Origin: Chlorops oryzae
Taxonomy: Eukaryota; Arthropoda; Insecta; Diptera; Chloropidae
Direction of reading: 5' to 3'
DNA: 64,000 nucleotides
NCBI GenBank assembly: GCA_020466095.1
Contig: CM035808.1
Coordinates: 51,273,004 to 51,337,003 of the forward strand
Positions 10,123 to 20,860 of the stretch are shown here, piece after piece; the stretch's first letter is position 1; the number at the start of each line of letters is the position of its first letter. The notes under the pieces were generated by a model. The model was not told where the DNA came from. It worked only from the letters and a program-made list of their open reading frames with translations, and ran no database searches. Made by a program: the position numbers and the translations under genes.

Positions 10123-11908
10123 CACAGTGGTCTGAAATTTTTTTGTAGCGCGAATAAAATATTTTTTTTGGCTTTAAGGCTTTCTTTTGGTCTTAATAAT
10201 TAGAAAAAATATATAAAAAATATTCTGAATAACGTACTCAAGTTATTGAGCAAATAATTGAAAAAAAAAACCATAGACTAATAACCATTATTTAAAAACT
10301 TTTATAATTTCCAAATTTACACATTATATATGGGAGCAAAAATAAACCAAATTAGAATTGTATCCAATACTTAAGGGGATGGTATAGTTTTAAAAAAATT
10401 TTAGAACGTTTTTTCTTCTGAATAAACAACATTTCAAGAGTACAGTCAAAACCATTTATAACAGACTTAAAGGGACCGGAAAATCTGTCTGTTGTATACG
10501 ATATCTGTTAAAGAAATATTATATATCGCATATAGAAGACAGTCTGCTATATAAGATACATTTATGATCTATAGCAGACATTCTATTATTTACAGTAATG
10601 CCCGAGAAGCATTTTTGGTGGAAAAAAAAAAATAAACAGTAAGCAAAGGAATCAGTCAATTGTCTGATACCAACGATATATCGAGCTGTGGGGACTTCCA
10701 AACGTGTATTTTATAAGCGATATGTCTACTACAAGCGATGTCCGTTATATACGAATTCCTTTGTATTATTCCCATTACACTTGGAGGGACTAGAGGTTTT
10801 GTTTGGTGTATACGATAGTCTGTTATAGCCGGACCTGCTATAAACGGTTTCCACTGTATTGTGTAAAAATTTTAAGTAAATCGTACTAAAACTTACTAGC
10901 TAACTAAAAAGATACAGGGTTTCAAAGCGAGTGGCGCACTTGCACGTGTTCGAGAAAAAAAAACTTTAAATCGATTTTGTGTAAATGGACTTTTTTGAAG
11001 TCGGTGAACACGATGATGCAAAATCTACTTGACCAATCGTTTAAAAATGCTTCGGCGTTATCTCGGGAAACAAATTTCCTTTTAAAAACATGTTTCCGTT
11101 TTTTTCACATGATCCGGTAACCTTCAATCATGTTCACCGCAAAACAACTTTTTTTCTAGGTGCCTCCGGAGAATCGCTGCCACGGATTTTTTTTATCAAT
11201 AATTTCACTTTTTTTTTCCAAATATACTTAAGAAGTCAAGCTATAACATGTACAAAAAATAAATACACCAACATTATTCACGTCTCCACAAAAATATCAT
11301 GAATACATACATTTTTTCGACTTTAAAACCATAGAATCCCCTTAAAAATACCACCTTTCGCGGCAACCATAATAGGGCTGTGAAATTTACGGACGGTTAC
11401 CGACGGTTATGAATCGTAAAATACATCATTAACTATGCTTTAAGGGATAGGTTAATCGAAACTAGAGCTTAAAACCTCTTAAAACTTTTTTTAAAAGCTT
11501 ATATAAAGATAGGTTTCTTTATTTCTTTAAGTGAAAAAATAAGGAATTTTTAACAAGCTGCCACTTATACACTAAATGTTACAATAAACCGAATGCACAT
11601 AAAAATACTCTAAGAATGTACAAATATTAACTTCTAATAGCTACCACTATCTTTTTAACGGAAATTTTTAAGAAAAATCAAAAACCAAATATTTGTTTAA
11701 ACAGCCTCGTATCACTTCTTCATTCACACCTAATAAAAGAACAACTTTAATGTTGCCGAAACAACAGGTTTTTACCTTTTTTGATAAATAAGCTTCAAAA
11801 AAAGTTAGTTTAACTATTTAACAATAAGACTCTGCAATGATTATTGGAATCCACGACAAAAATTTTTTTGATTTTTGTCGTGCTAGAATAATATTTCAGA
11901 CCAGTGTG
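10123..11908. mobile_element. Transib-like non-autonomous transposon with RSS-like ends
   Basis: Flanked by a perfect 5-bp duplication CGACG (10118-10122 and 11909-11913), the length and GC-rich type of site used by Transib. Both ends begin CACASTGGTCTGAAAT: CACAGTG on the left, CACACTG on the right read inward. CACAGTG is the exact V(D)J recombination-signal heptamer. On the right the heptamer is followed by a 23-bp spacer and ACAAAAATC, 8 of 9 bases of the RSS nonamer ACAAAAACC. The left nonamer position is poor. No RAG1-like transposase is visible in 1,786 bp, so it is non-autonomous. It sits inside a 66-bp repeat unit that continues exactly on the far side. Confidence 0.8.
10443..10856. 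mobile_element. Pogo/Tigger-type MITE nested in the Transib-like element
   Basis: A 414-bp element between TA dinucleotides (10441-10442 and 10857-10858). Left end CAGTCAAAACCATTTATAAC, right end read inward CAGTGGAAACCGTTTATAGC; both continue into copies of a TATAACAGAC / TCTGTTATA motif. TA target site plus CAGT...AAACC ends match the pogo/Tigger branch of Tc1/mariner. No transposase. Confidence 0.75.
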
Positions 11909-11953
11909 CGACGGCTTTAGAGCTCGAAGTAACTATACTAAGAAAATTCACGG

Positions 11954-12408
11954 ACGGTTTGTTATTACACTTCGCGAGCTAAGGTGTGATCTCGTCGTAT
12001 GCCAGGCAGAAGATGTCGTTTCTCAGCGAAATGCTCTGCTTATATACCTTTCTGAAGGCTATAGTGTTGCGCTGCTAGTGATAGGTACTTGGTATTGTGG
12101 GTTCTTGGTGGTGGTCAGCTGACTTGGGCCATATGATTGCACGCGCTCCGGCTGCCATATGGCATCGTTGTTTTTTATTATTTTTGTTTGTTTGTCTTAC
12201 TTACAAGTTTACAACAATAATTTCAAAAAAGTAAGGATAACAAAAGTAAAAATGATTTATACATTAGAAAAGAAAAAATATAAAGAATTGAACAATAACA
12301 AAATTAAATTAAAATTCAATTCCGTAGCACAAAGACCGCAGTGGCATACTTCCAATGGACGGCATATTTATGGTAGGAGCTAATTTGGCTCCCAAATAAG
12401 GTCCGTTG
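11954..12408 (-). promoter_or_regulatory. Gypsy-type LTR segment with TATA box (minus orientation)
   Basis: Read on the minus strand, 12420-12409 (AGTAGGAGGGGGA) looks like a polypurine tract and is followed at 12408 by TGCAACGG, a plausible LTR start. A TATATAAGCAGAGC core-promoter-like motif lies at about 12045-12031. The LTR's far end is unclear because of the repeats and the Transib-like insertion below 11908. Support is only positional: it lies just downstream of the gypsy pol relic. Confidence 0.4.
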
Positions 12409-12418
12409 CATCCCCCTC

Positions 12419-13029
12419 CTACTTAGGGCGAAATGGGAAAGAGATGACCTTTCCCTGCCGATTTAGGATGATTTTGTACGGGTGGGCCAGTATAGTTTTT
12501 ACGCACTGGTACCGGCGATTTGGTGGTCGTACAGCCTGGATGGGGGCTACGATTCGGTCTATCTCGGCTGCTATATTCTCGGGCGAGGGCCCTTTGTCCT
12601 CCAGTTCGGGGAAGTCTCCGTCCAGACTTAGCACGTTATCTTCCTTCGTCACCCGGGGCTTCGTCTTGCTGGTGACGACCTTCGTGCTACTGTATTTTCT
12701 AGTGCAGGCTGCCGTTTCCTCGGGTGTTGGAGCCGTGATTTGTCTTACGGTGACGCGCTTCTTGCCGGGTTGGGACTCGGATTCGCTCTCTGAATCTGTC
12801 CCGATTAAATAGAGCATGCTCTCCCGTTTACTGAAACCCTGGGGGCCGCTGGTAGAGGGTATTCCTCTGTTGGAATGGTCGGTTGAGCTGGACACGATGG
12901 TGCCTTTTTTGGCTTACTCGGGAATTCGTTCAGAAACTTGGCGCACTTTGGTGTTTCCCTTTTCTCCAAACGCCTTTCGAAGAATTTCTTTCGGAATGCA
13001 GCGTATTTTTCTTCGATGTTTGACATCAT
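12419..13029 (-). pseudogene. Unrecognised acidic ORF downstream of gypsy pol
   Basis: Two overlapping minus-strand frames: 13029-12805 (74 residues, starting MMSNIEEKYAAFRKKFF) and 12895-12419 (158 residues, with a SESESES acidic run and ending VISFPFRPK). A frameshift near 12805-12895 probably joins one original protein of about 200 residues. It lies between the integrase and the LTR-like segment, where some gypsy elements carry a third ORF. I see no signal peptide, no transmembrane segment and no fusion-protein features, so I do not call it env. Confidence 0.45.
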
Positions 13030-13299
13030 GTTGACTGCTTGACTGTTGACGTGCGACTGATGATTTTGCTTAATTTCGGTTCACCTTTTATAGTCTGTTC
13101 GCCTGGTCGGTTAAGAATTATTGAATTGCGCTATTGCAGCTGTTTGTTTTGGTGCGTTTCTGGTTGCCTTTTATCGTTTGCTCGCCTGGTCGGTTGAAGA
13201 ATCATTGACTTATGATATGGTAAGTGTTGTTGTTTTTTTTTGTTGTTTTTTATTATAATTTTTTTTTTATGGTGCTGGCTCGTTTTCCTTTTCTTCTTC

Positions 13300-14374
13300 A
13301 CTGTTCCCTAGAAATGTCTTCAATTGGGTGAGGTGCGCGGTCCTTGTTTTCCCTTGCTTTTCCAGCTTTACTACGACTGGTGAGGTAAACTGTACTACCT
13401 GGTATGGACCCTCGTACTTGGGAGCTAGCTTGGCGGCGAACTTGTGCTCTGCCTTGGATAAAGGGAAGGTTTTTACCAGTACCTGGTCGCCCAGGCGTGG
13501 CTTCCATTCTCTTCGTCGGAGATTGTAATGCCATGCTTGCTCCTGCGTTGCTTTTGCCTGATTTTGTCTTACTAGCTTGAAGACTTCTTGGAGTTCTTTT
13601 GCCCATTCGGAAATAGAGGGGCCTGTGGTATTGCATTATGAGGTGTATTCGTCATACAACTGCGTGGCTCGCGTCCTTGGGTTAGAAAGGCAGGGGTGTA
13701 TCCAGTGCTTTCCGACACGCTACTGTTGATGGCTAAAGAGAATTATGGTATTAAATTGTCTCAATGATTGTGCTGGTTTCCCGCGTATTGTGCCAACATT
13801 GTTTTAATGGTTTGATTCGCTCTCTCAGTTGGGTTTAAGGAGTGTACGACGCAGTCCTCTGATGCTTGATTCCCAAACTTTCAAGGAAGGTGACAAACTT
13901 TCGGCTGGTCAATGCAGCTCCATTTTAGGTTATTAACATGGTTGGTATGCCATATCGGGCGATTATCCGCTCTCTTAATGCTCTCTGAACGATCTACGTG
14001 GTGGCAGTTCTGGCAGGGACTAGTTCAGTCCACTTAGAAAATTTGTCGAAGAATACTAAAAGTTATTTGTGTCCGTGAGTGGAGCGAGGCAAAGGTCCCA
14101 TAAAATCGGCACTAAGTACAGCCCATGGTTCCTCGGCCTCTTGTGTGTGCATAAATCCGGCAGGTTTGTGCTGCTGTTGTTTATATTGTTGACAACTGGG
14201 GCATATTCTAACGTACGCCCGAACATACTGGTGTAAGCCTGACCAGAAATATTGCCTTGCCACTCGGTAAATGGGTTTTTTAACGCCTTGGTGGCCAGCT
14301 GTGGGGTTAATATGATTCTCCGCGAGTATCCTCGCACGGTCCTTTTAAGGTACGCACAGTGTTCTCTTGGCTTC
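13300..14374 (-). pseudogene. Gypsy (Ty3) integrase relic
   Basis: Minus-strand integrase in several frames. The HHCC zinc region includes YFWSGLHQYVRAYV and CPSCQQYK (about 14260-14180). The catalytic core starts WAVLSADFMGPLPR (about 14125) and continues with FSKWTELVP and RYGIPTMLIT. The C-terminal domain (about 13540-13300) has WKPRLGDQVLVK, LAPKYEGPYQVV and RTAHLTQLK. Frameshifts at about 14060 and 13640 break it. It ends abruptly at ~14374 against jockey ORF2, so the rest of pol is missing. Confidence 0.7.
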
Positions 14375-15823
14375 AATATGCTTACGCCATGTCAGTCTTT
14401 TGTCCAAATGAATACCGAGATATGTGACTTCCTCACATTGTGGGATGCGTACATTATTAAGGAAAATGTCTGGAGAAGCTTTTCTATTGAGCGTGAAATT
14501 AATGTGTTGACATTTAGGCTCATTAATTTTGATACGCCATTTAGATAACCAGCTTTGGATCTCGCTCAAGTGATCTTGGAGCTGAGAAGTTGCGATACTT
14601 ATGTTCTTGTGCCGACTAAGTACCGCTGTGTCATCAGCAAATGTTGAAATCAATATTCTATCGTTATTCGGAATATCTGCTGTGTATACAAGGTAAAGAA
14701 AAGGCCCAACAACACTCCCTTGGGGGACTCCCGCGTTTATTTGAAAGGTTTTTGTAATAAATGCGTTATGTCTTATTTGATACGTTCTATGTTTTAAGTA
14801 TGACTCAAAGATCGCGTAAAAATTAAAGGGAAGTAATCTTCTGATTTTGTATAACAGTCCGTCATGCCAAACTTTATCGAACGCTTGTTGCACATCAAGG
14901 AATACTGCAGAGCAGTACTCCCGATTTTCATAAGCAAATCTTATTTCATTTGTAATCCGATTTACCTGTTCAATAGTACCGTGTTGTTTTCTAAACCCGA
15001 ATTGATGTGGAGGGATAATGTTCTGCTCTTGCAGATTAGGTGTTAATTTAGCTATGAGTAACTTTTCGAATAACTTTGAGAGACAAGGCAGGAGGCTAAT
15101 TGGTCTATAAGAGGATGTTTGGGTAGGATCTTTTCCTGGCTTAGGCACCATTTTAATAACCGACCGTTTCCAATCTTTTGGGAAGTAGCTGAATTCAATA
15201 ATTGCATTAAATAAGACTGTTAAAAACTGTACTGCTACGAATGGTATATTTTTTAACATTTTTGGAGTGACAAGATCATGTCCCGGGGCTTTTTTGCAGA
15301 CAAGTTCATTTTTTATGATACCGACAATTTCTCTTGAACTGATTTGTATGGAAATTCTACGAGTGTTTTCGGACAAAGTTGGGAGAACATGCTCAGCATT
15401 GCTCGAATTCGGTTGGAATACCTTATTGAGGTGCAAAGCAAAAACCATAGCTTTCTCTTCATCTGAGCGCGCCCATCCACTGTTGAGACACCGAACGGGT
15501 GTTTCACTCTGTACTGGGGTCTTCATAGAGCGGCTTGCCAACCACAAGGAACTACGATTTGAGCCTCTGGGCGACAAAGTTGCGGGTTTTACATTCTTAT
15601 TCTTCATACGAATAAGTATACCCGTGCCTCCATGCGCCTTGCCATCTGGGTGGTTGGTTTGGTAAAATATATACCCGGGGATTGAGAAGAAATTTTTGTT
15701 TGTTAAATGTGTTTCAGAGAGAAGCATAACGTCAACTTCTTCCTGATTTAAGAAATTCTGAATTTCTAGCTTATGCTTGGGTAACTTGTTCGAATTCCAG
15801 GCACAAATTTTTAGGAAATTCAT
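14345..15823 (-). CDS. Jockey-clade ORF2 with internal endonuclease deletion, RT core retained
   Basis: A single open frame of 492 residues. Residues 1-72 are the start of the apurinic-like endonuclease (CAWNSNKL, LLSETHL with catalytic Glu37, HGGTGILIR). After residue 72 the endonuclease is missing and the frame runs into the pre-RT segment (SGWARSDEEKA, 115-124). The RT has YRPISLL (239-245), AVFLDVQQAFDKVWH (306-320), AGVPQGS (364-370) and FADDTAV (395-401), so the catalytic aspartates are present. The last ~10 residues run into the neighbouring gypsy relic, and the jockey 3' end and tail are lost. The start ATG overlaps the ORF1 stop as ATGA (15823-15820), the usual stop-restart layout of jockey elements. 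An inverted copy of the family lies at 16812-18260. Confidence 0.8.
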   Translation of the reverse strand: MNFLKICAWNSNKLPKHKLEIQNFLNQEEVDVMLLSETHLTNKNFFSIPGYIFYQTNHPDGKAHGGTGILIRMKNKNVKPATLSPRGSNRSSLWLASRSMKTPVQSETPVRCLNSGWARSDEEKAMVFALHLNKVFQPNSSNAEHVLPTLSENTRRISIQISSREIVGIIKNELVCKKAPGHDLVTPKMLKNIPFVAVQFLTVLFNAIIEFSYFPKDWKRSVIKMVPKPGKDPTQTSSYRPISLLPCLSKLFEKLLIAKLTPNLQEQNIIPPHQFGFRKQHGTIEQVNRITNEIRFAYENREYCSAVFLDVQQAFDKVWHDGLLYKIRRLLPFNFYAIFESYLKHRTYQIRHNAFITKTFQINAGVPQGSVVGPFLYLVYTADIPNNDRILISTFADDTAVLSRHKNISIATSQLQDHLSEIQSWLSKWRIKINEPKCQHINFTLNRKASPDIFLNNVRIPQCEEVTYLGIHLDKRLTWRKHIEAKRTLCVP

Positions 15824-16197
15824 ATTTTAGCCAAAAGTGCTGTCATTAATTGTGTTTGCATTTGCACAATTCTGTCGAGTGAGCTTTGCATTGTTTGCAT
15901 AAATTGGGACAAACTTTGAGTTAGAGTAGATATCATTATCTCAAGACTACTGTTGTTGTTAGTAGGAGCACTAATAGGGGTCGCGGGTTTTAGTGCATTT
16001 GCATAAGAAACTCCTGGATTGTTGCTTCTGACGGTTTTTATTTTCTGGCCAATCTGATTTACCACTAGAGTTTTGTATTCCTCAAAAGCGGCAAATGCAT
16101 CTGATTTATTCCGTAAGAATTTTATATAGATGAAACGTGAGAAGTCGTCAATAAATGTGATGAAATAGACGCTACCACTTTGCGACGTTGTTCTCAT
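15820..16197 (-). CDS. Chimeric ORF: copia integrase fused to jockey ORF1 tail
   Basis: An open frame of 125 residues. Residues 1-58 are copia-type integrase (SGSVYFITFIDDFSRF, then NKSDAFAAFEEYKTLV); from about residue 59 (16022) the sequence becomes the C-terminal tail of a jockey ORF1 (VSYANALKP, then a Gln/Met-rich helical end ALLAKI). The join marks the 5' truncation point of the jockey insertion into a copia element. The fusion is in frame by chance, and I infer no function for it. Confidence 0.7.
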   Translation of the reverse strand: MRTTSQSGSVYFITFIDDFSRFIYIKFLRNKSDAFAAFEEYKTLVVNQIGQKIKTVRSNNPGVSYANALKPATPISAPTNNNSSLEIMISTLTQSLSQFMQTMQSSLDRIVQMQTQLMTALLAKI

Positions 16198-16443
16198 CGG
16201 GCCTCAAATGTCGGTATGGATGAATCCCAACAACTCTTTGGATGCTATTGTAGTTTTTGCGTCAAATGGTTTGCTATTTATTTTGCAAAGCGCACAAAAT
16301 GCACATTTATAGTTTTTACTCGGTTTTAAGTTTAATCCATGTACACTGTTATTGTCCGAGAAATTAAATAAGTTTTTAATGTTTAAATGTCCGAAACGGT
16401 TATGCCAGAGATTAAGATTTTTTTCACTCGAAATTAAATTCAA
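16022..16443 (-). pseudogene. Copia-type integrase relic
   Basis: Minus strand. LWHNRFGHLN (about 16405) with the integrase His-His pair, then CAFCALC as the Cys pair, PFDAKTTIASKELLGFIHTDI, a TGA stop at ~16203, then GPMRTTSQSGS and the catalytic-core start FIDDFSRF. It is cut at 16022 by a jockey insertion. 16447-16629 upstream may continue the same element but I cannot recognise domains there, and 16640-16810 holds nothing I recognise. Confidence 0.7.
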
Positions 16444-16811
16444 AGTTTAATCATTTTTTGACGTAAGTATACTTAGCCGCGAAAAATGGCAAAATAGAAA
16501 TTCGCATATTGGACAATTATGAAGATCTACAGGCATGGGTTTAACAATGTGGAGTTGCGATGTATCAATCACGTAGACGCGTACTATTGACGGGTGAAGA
16601 TTGCCGCAGGTGGACAATCGTTGTCGCAAAGTAATCGGTTTCGCGGGCTGGCATCAACCACTTCTTTATGCGAACTCGGTAGTGTTTTAGAGCACAACGG
16701 TCGGACGATCAATCCTTCCTAATCTGGAACTCGAAGCAGCAAAGGCAAAGGACCTAGCAATTTTGTTGGGATGATGACGTAGATGCTCTGTGTAAGCTGC
16801 GAAGATTATTT

Positions 16812-18260
16812 TTTCTATCAAACCAACCAACCAGACGGCAGGGCGCATGGAGGCACTGGTATACTTATTCGTCGAAAGTTATGATTTCATTCAGGCAACA
16901 ACACTTTGCGTAATATTGAGAGGTAAAAAACTCGTTTTATCAGCGCTTTATTGCCCACCTCGGTTTAGTGTAAAGGAAAAAATGTTCGTGGACTGCTTTG
17001 TAACATTAGGTGAAAATTTTCTAGCAGCAGGAGACTATAATGCAAAGCATACTTTCCGGGGCTTCAGAACATGCAATCCAAAGGGTTAACAACTACACAA
17101 GGCAATTATTAATAAAAATAATTCTCTTGACTTTGTATCGCCGCGGCAGCAAACTTGCTGGCTAACAGATCTTCAAAAAATTCCTGACCTCTTAGATTTC
17201 GGATCACTTAGGACTAACTGGCTACAGTAAAAAAAGTATATAATATCGCACACTCATACAAATTACAAAATTGAATGCGATGAGCATATCGATGACGCCG
17301 TAATTGTTTTTAATTTCATTCTAGAATCCGCAGCGAAAAATTTCATTCCATATTCTAAAAAAAAGTATTACGAAAACACTGACCAATATAGAACTTGAAA
17401 ATCTCGTCGCCGAAAATCGAAGATTCTGGCGCGAATGGCAACGATTCCGCTCGCCAATTGCCAAAGACAGACTAAAAGAGACTGAAAAAAACTTAGAGTA
17501 GCTTCTGATATAGTGAGTCGCCTATCCGTATAGCTAATAGTGGTTGGGCGCGCTCCGACGAAGAGAAAGCAATGGTTTTTGTATTGCACCTCAGTAAGTA
17601 TTTTCAACCAAATCCGAGCACTACTGAACACAATGTTCCAATTCAAACTGAAAACACCCACAGAATTCACATTAACATTAGACCAACTGAAGTTACTTAT
17701 TCCATTAAAAATGAATTGGTCTGAAAAAAGCACCAGGGCATGATCTAATAACACCAAAATATTAAAACAGCAGTATCATTTTACACAGTCTTATTTAATT
17801 TTATTATAAAGTATGGATACTTTCCAAAAGATTGTAAACGGTCGGTAGTTAAAATTATGTCTTAGCCAGAAAAAGATCCTACCCAAACATCCTCTTATGG
17901 ACCTATTAGCCTCCTCCCTTACCTCTCTAAGTTATTGAAAAAATATTGATATCCAAATGAACACCATTTCTTCAAGAACAACAGATTGTTACCTACCATC
18001 AATTTGGATTTAAAAAACAACACGGCACTATTGAACAAGTTAATCGTATTATGAATGAAATACGACTTGCATATGAACATCGCGATTACTGCTCAGCAGT
18101 ATTCCTAGACATCCAGCCAACTTTTGTTAAAGTTTGGCATGAAGGATTGTTATATAAAATCAGAAGCTTACTTCCTGTAAATGTTAACGCGATATTTGAG
18201 TCATACCTAGAACATAGAACGTTCCAAGTAAAACATAATTCGTTCAAAAGCTTGAATTGA
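16812..18260 (+). pseudogene. Jockey ORF2 relic, inverted relative to the 14.3-15.8 kb copy
   Basis: Same family as the minus-strand copy at 14345-15823. It starts within the endonuclease (PDGRAHGGTGILIR, about 16830-16880) and keeps the endonuclease part that copy lacks (ISALYCPPRFSVKEK, LAAGDYNAKH, later LDF). It then continues into SGWARSDEEKAMVF (about 17540), YFPKD, TSSYGPISLLPYLSK, and ends in the RT after YLEHRTFQVKHN (about 18240). Many stops and frameshifts. No 3' end. Confidence 0.75.
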
Positions 18261-18884
18261 CAATGCTCTGTTAAAAACATCCTCGATGGGGTTAGGTAAA
18301 AGAAAAGCGGAAACAGAAATCCATCACATCTTCCATTAGGAGTCATTTCTGATGCTACAATTCAAGGGTATGAATTGCAATCAAAGGTAGTTCTAATACG
18401 CAAACCGAAATAGGACTCAATAGTCGGCCAATCCGTAAAAATTGCTCTGATGAGACCCCAGACGGCAGGTCGAAACGTACGTCAGCAAATAGTCGCTTAT
18501 GGATGCCCTTCTCCAGCATCGCTTGAAAAATAAATTTCACATTAATAAATTAGTTATTGTTCTTCTAGAAAAAACTTTCGTTGCAGAAAAGAAGCACCGA
18601 AATGGGAACAAAAAATGCAACAAAATAGGAATCTGTTGATTCGCTATAAAAACAAAGAGAAGTTTAGCTCATATACTTTCACAGTTATTGCAAAAAAACA
18701 CTTCTCTGTATGCATATGCATACAAAAAACGTAATAGAACTCTTTGTTGTTGCAGTGCTGCTCTATTCCACTTTTATGATTTTATATTGATTAATGTAAT
18801 GCAGCATAAGTTTTAAATCCTTTAAGTTTTTACTTACTTTTTAACAGCTTCATTGCTGCAGGCAGACGTTTTGCCTTGCCTCTT
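18261..18884. other. Unassigned AT-rich stretch
   Basis: No gene, terminal repeat or simple repeat array that I can support. The short frames here lack recognisable motifs. Confidence 0.5.
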
Positions 18885-19245
18885 TTTTACATCAATAGAT
18901 GATCGAGGTGTTGAAATAAATTTGTTGTGTTTCCTGAGTACTTTAAAACTTTCAGGCATTGCTTACAGGTTGCCTAAGTTGCATCTTTTTTTGTGAGATA
19001 ACACCACAGTGGAGCCATTGTTTCGAATGAGTTTTTTGTTACCAACCAAACCTCAAAATTATTTGCAATTCCCCGAAATCGAAAAAAAACAGTTAACTAG
19101 ATAGTGACGAAAGCATTCGGTACAAGTACTTTTCTTCCGATGCCGAGTACGTATCGAAAACGGTTCTTCGATACCAACAGTACTCAGTATCGCGGCAAAA
19201 GTATCGGTTCTTTTCTTATATTTAGTAGCATTGAATAATCCCTAA
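18885..19245 (-). pseudogene. hAT transposase N-terminal BED-finger relic with element end
   Basis: At 19036-18885 the minus strand reads LWCYLTKKDAT, stop, ATCKQCLKVLKYSGNTTNL, FQHLDH. This is the C-x2-C ... H BED zinc-finger layout at the start of hAT transposases, with one nonsense codon. Just outside it (19100-19215) GTATCG/CGATAC motifs recur at least five times, as subterminal repeats of hAT ends do. The outer end may be near 19245 but no target duplication can be shown because the other end is missing. Confidence 0.55.
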
Positions 19246-19939
19246 TTATGATTTCCGCTCGAAACTTCTATATCAATAAACCCGTTTTAATGTCGTGGAT
19301 CATCGTCTTATATTCACCGTCATCGTTAAATTTATATAACATAAATTTACTAACATAACCAGTGCCGCTACCGCTACATTTACTAATTGCGTTTATATGC
19401 GTGCACATTATACAGCGAGAAACAGTTATAGATGTTTTCATACAAAACTGCATTTATTATTATTTAGCCTTCTTGATTTATGCACTTTCAAGTTTTTTGA
19501 GGAAAATATACGTTTAAGGGAAAACTCCTATTTTTTTTATTGAAGAATACCATATTTAGGATTTAGAAAACTCCATCAGCTCATCGAAATCGATGTTTAT
19601 ATTATTAAGTTTTATTCCCACGAGATTTTCTAAATGCTGGTCCATCAAAGAGTTTCGTTACTTGTTTTTGATCAAAACCAGTCTCTTAAATGCCGACGCA
19701 CACGCATAGGTGTTTCTGAGCCTAGAGTAGAGCCAAAAAATATTGTTCTTTAGAATTGGATAAAAAATTTTCAATTCTCATCTAGCTCCGTCTCTTTTGA
19801 CGTTTTCCACTCAACTGAACTAAATTTTGGCTCTCAGCTTTGCTTCTCATTTGAGAGTAATTTTGTGTACATGCGAGTGCTTACGCTGTTTTTGCTTCTA
19901 GCGTGCTTCCGTGGCCGGCACTGAACATAACACATTTCT

Positions 19940-19977
<38 letters not shown>
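19940..19977. repeat. Poly(A) tract of about 38 bp
   Basis: Uninterrupted A run after ACATTTCTC. It could be the tail of a short retroposed element on the plus strand (19690-19940 has no recognisable coding content), but I see no target duplication. Confidence 0.6.
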
Positions 19978-19982
<5 letters not shown>

Positions 19983-20788
19983 CTGATATTTTACCTACCT
20001 TCTTTATGTAATATGGACAGTGATAATTGCGAGTTATTTTTATTTGAAAGTAAAATTATATGAAAGAGACCCAATTGTTAAAAAGTTTATAAAAATTGTA
20101 TATGCAATTTAGAAACTAAGAATACTGTACCAAATAATTATATATAGCTTATAGGCCTACTATATTTCTAAATTATATGACTCCTGCTCTTAAAATTAAA
20201 TCTCGGAGCTTTGAAAACGTGGCAATCAAAAGTTAGTCCGAAAATAGGGTATTTGACTATTTTTGAAGAAACGTTTTGTTCAAAGCCTTATGGCCTCAAG
20301 ATAAGGTAAAAAAAAATACTTCTTCAAAATCTTAAAATTGGTAAAATGGGGTAGGCTTTTTTGTTAAAGATGAATATAAGAACATAAGAACCCAACAACA
20401 AAGGTACATCATTTTATATATGTTTTTTAAAGAAAATAAACATGTAATTGTTTGAAATCTTGCAAAAATTGATTTTAACCCTTAATTCTAAAAGAATAAC
20501 TACGGCTCTTAACAATATTTTAATGGTGTCAAATACCCTATTGAGTGTAACCTTGCATTAACTTCTAAGAACCTGAAATTTTACATGAAATTTTGGGGAC
20601 AATTATAATAAAATTGCGATCGAATCCCAAAACTCCGTTTGTACGGTTTGGGTTTTTGAACGCAAAAAAGCCCATATTGAAAAGTTCTCCGCTCCAACAA
20701 CAAAAAATTGAAAGTTTGTGATAATATTGCTTTCATGAACAAATCCACAAAAGCAATTTTTCACTAGTTCTATTTAAGAAAGTGAGTA

Positions 20789-20860
20789 CAGTGTACTCCC
20801 GCCTTGCGGACACATGTCTTAAGCGGACACATCACAAGTTTTCCACAATTGTGTGAATTA
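20789..20860 (+). mobile_element. Single terminal fragment of a pogo/Tigger-like element
   Basis: TA followed by CAGTGTACTCCCGCCTTGCG and a GCGGACACAT motif repeated at 20816 and 20833, typical of Tigger-type termini. No matching opposite end is seen, so this is a truncated copy. 19980-20780 and 20860-21540 otherwise hold nothing I can support. Confidence 0.4.

Noticed and set aside
12444..12812. 122-codon plus-strand frame
   Set aside because: Antisense shadow of the acidic minus-strand ORF downstream of gypsy integrase.
12419..13029. Envelope gene of an infectious gypsy-type element
   Set aside because: No signal peptide, membrane anchor, cleavage-site or Cys pattern; composition is acidic and disordered.
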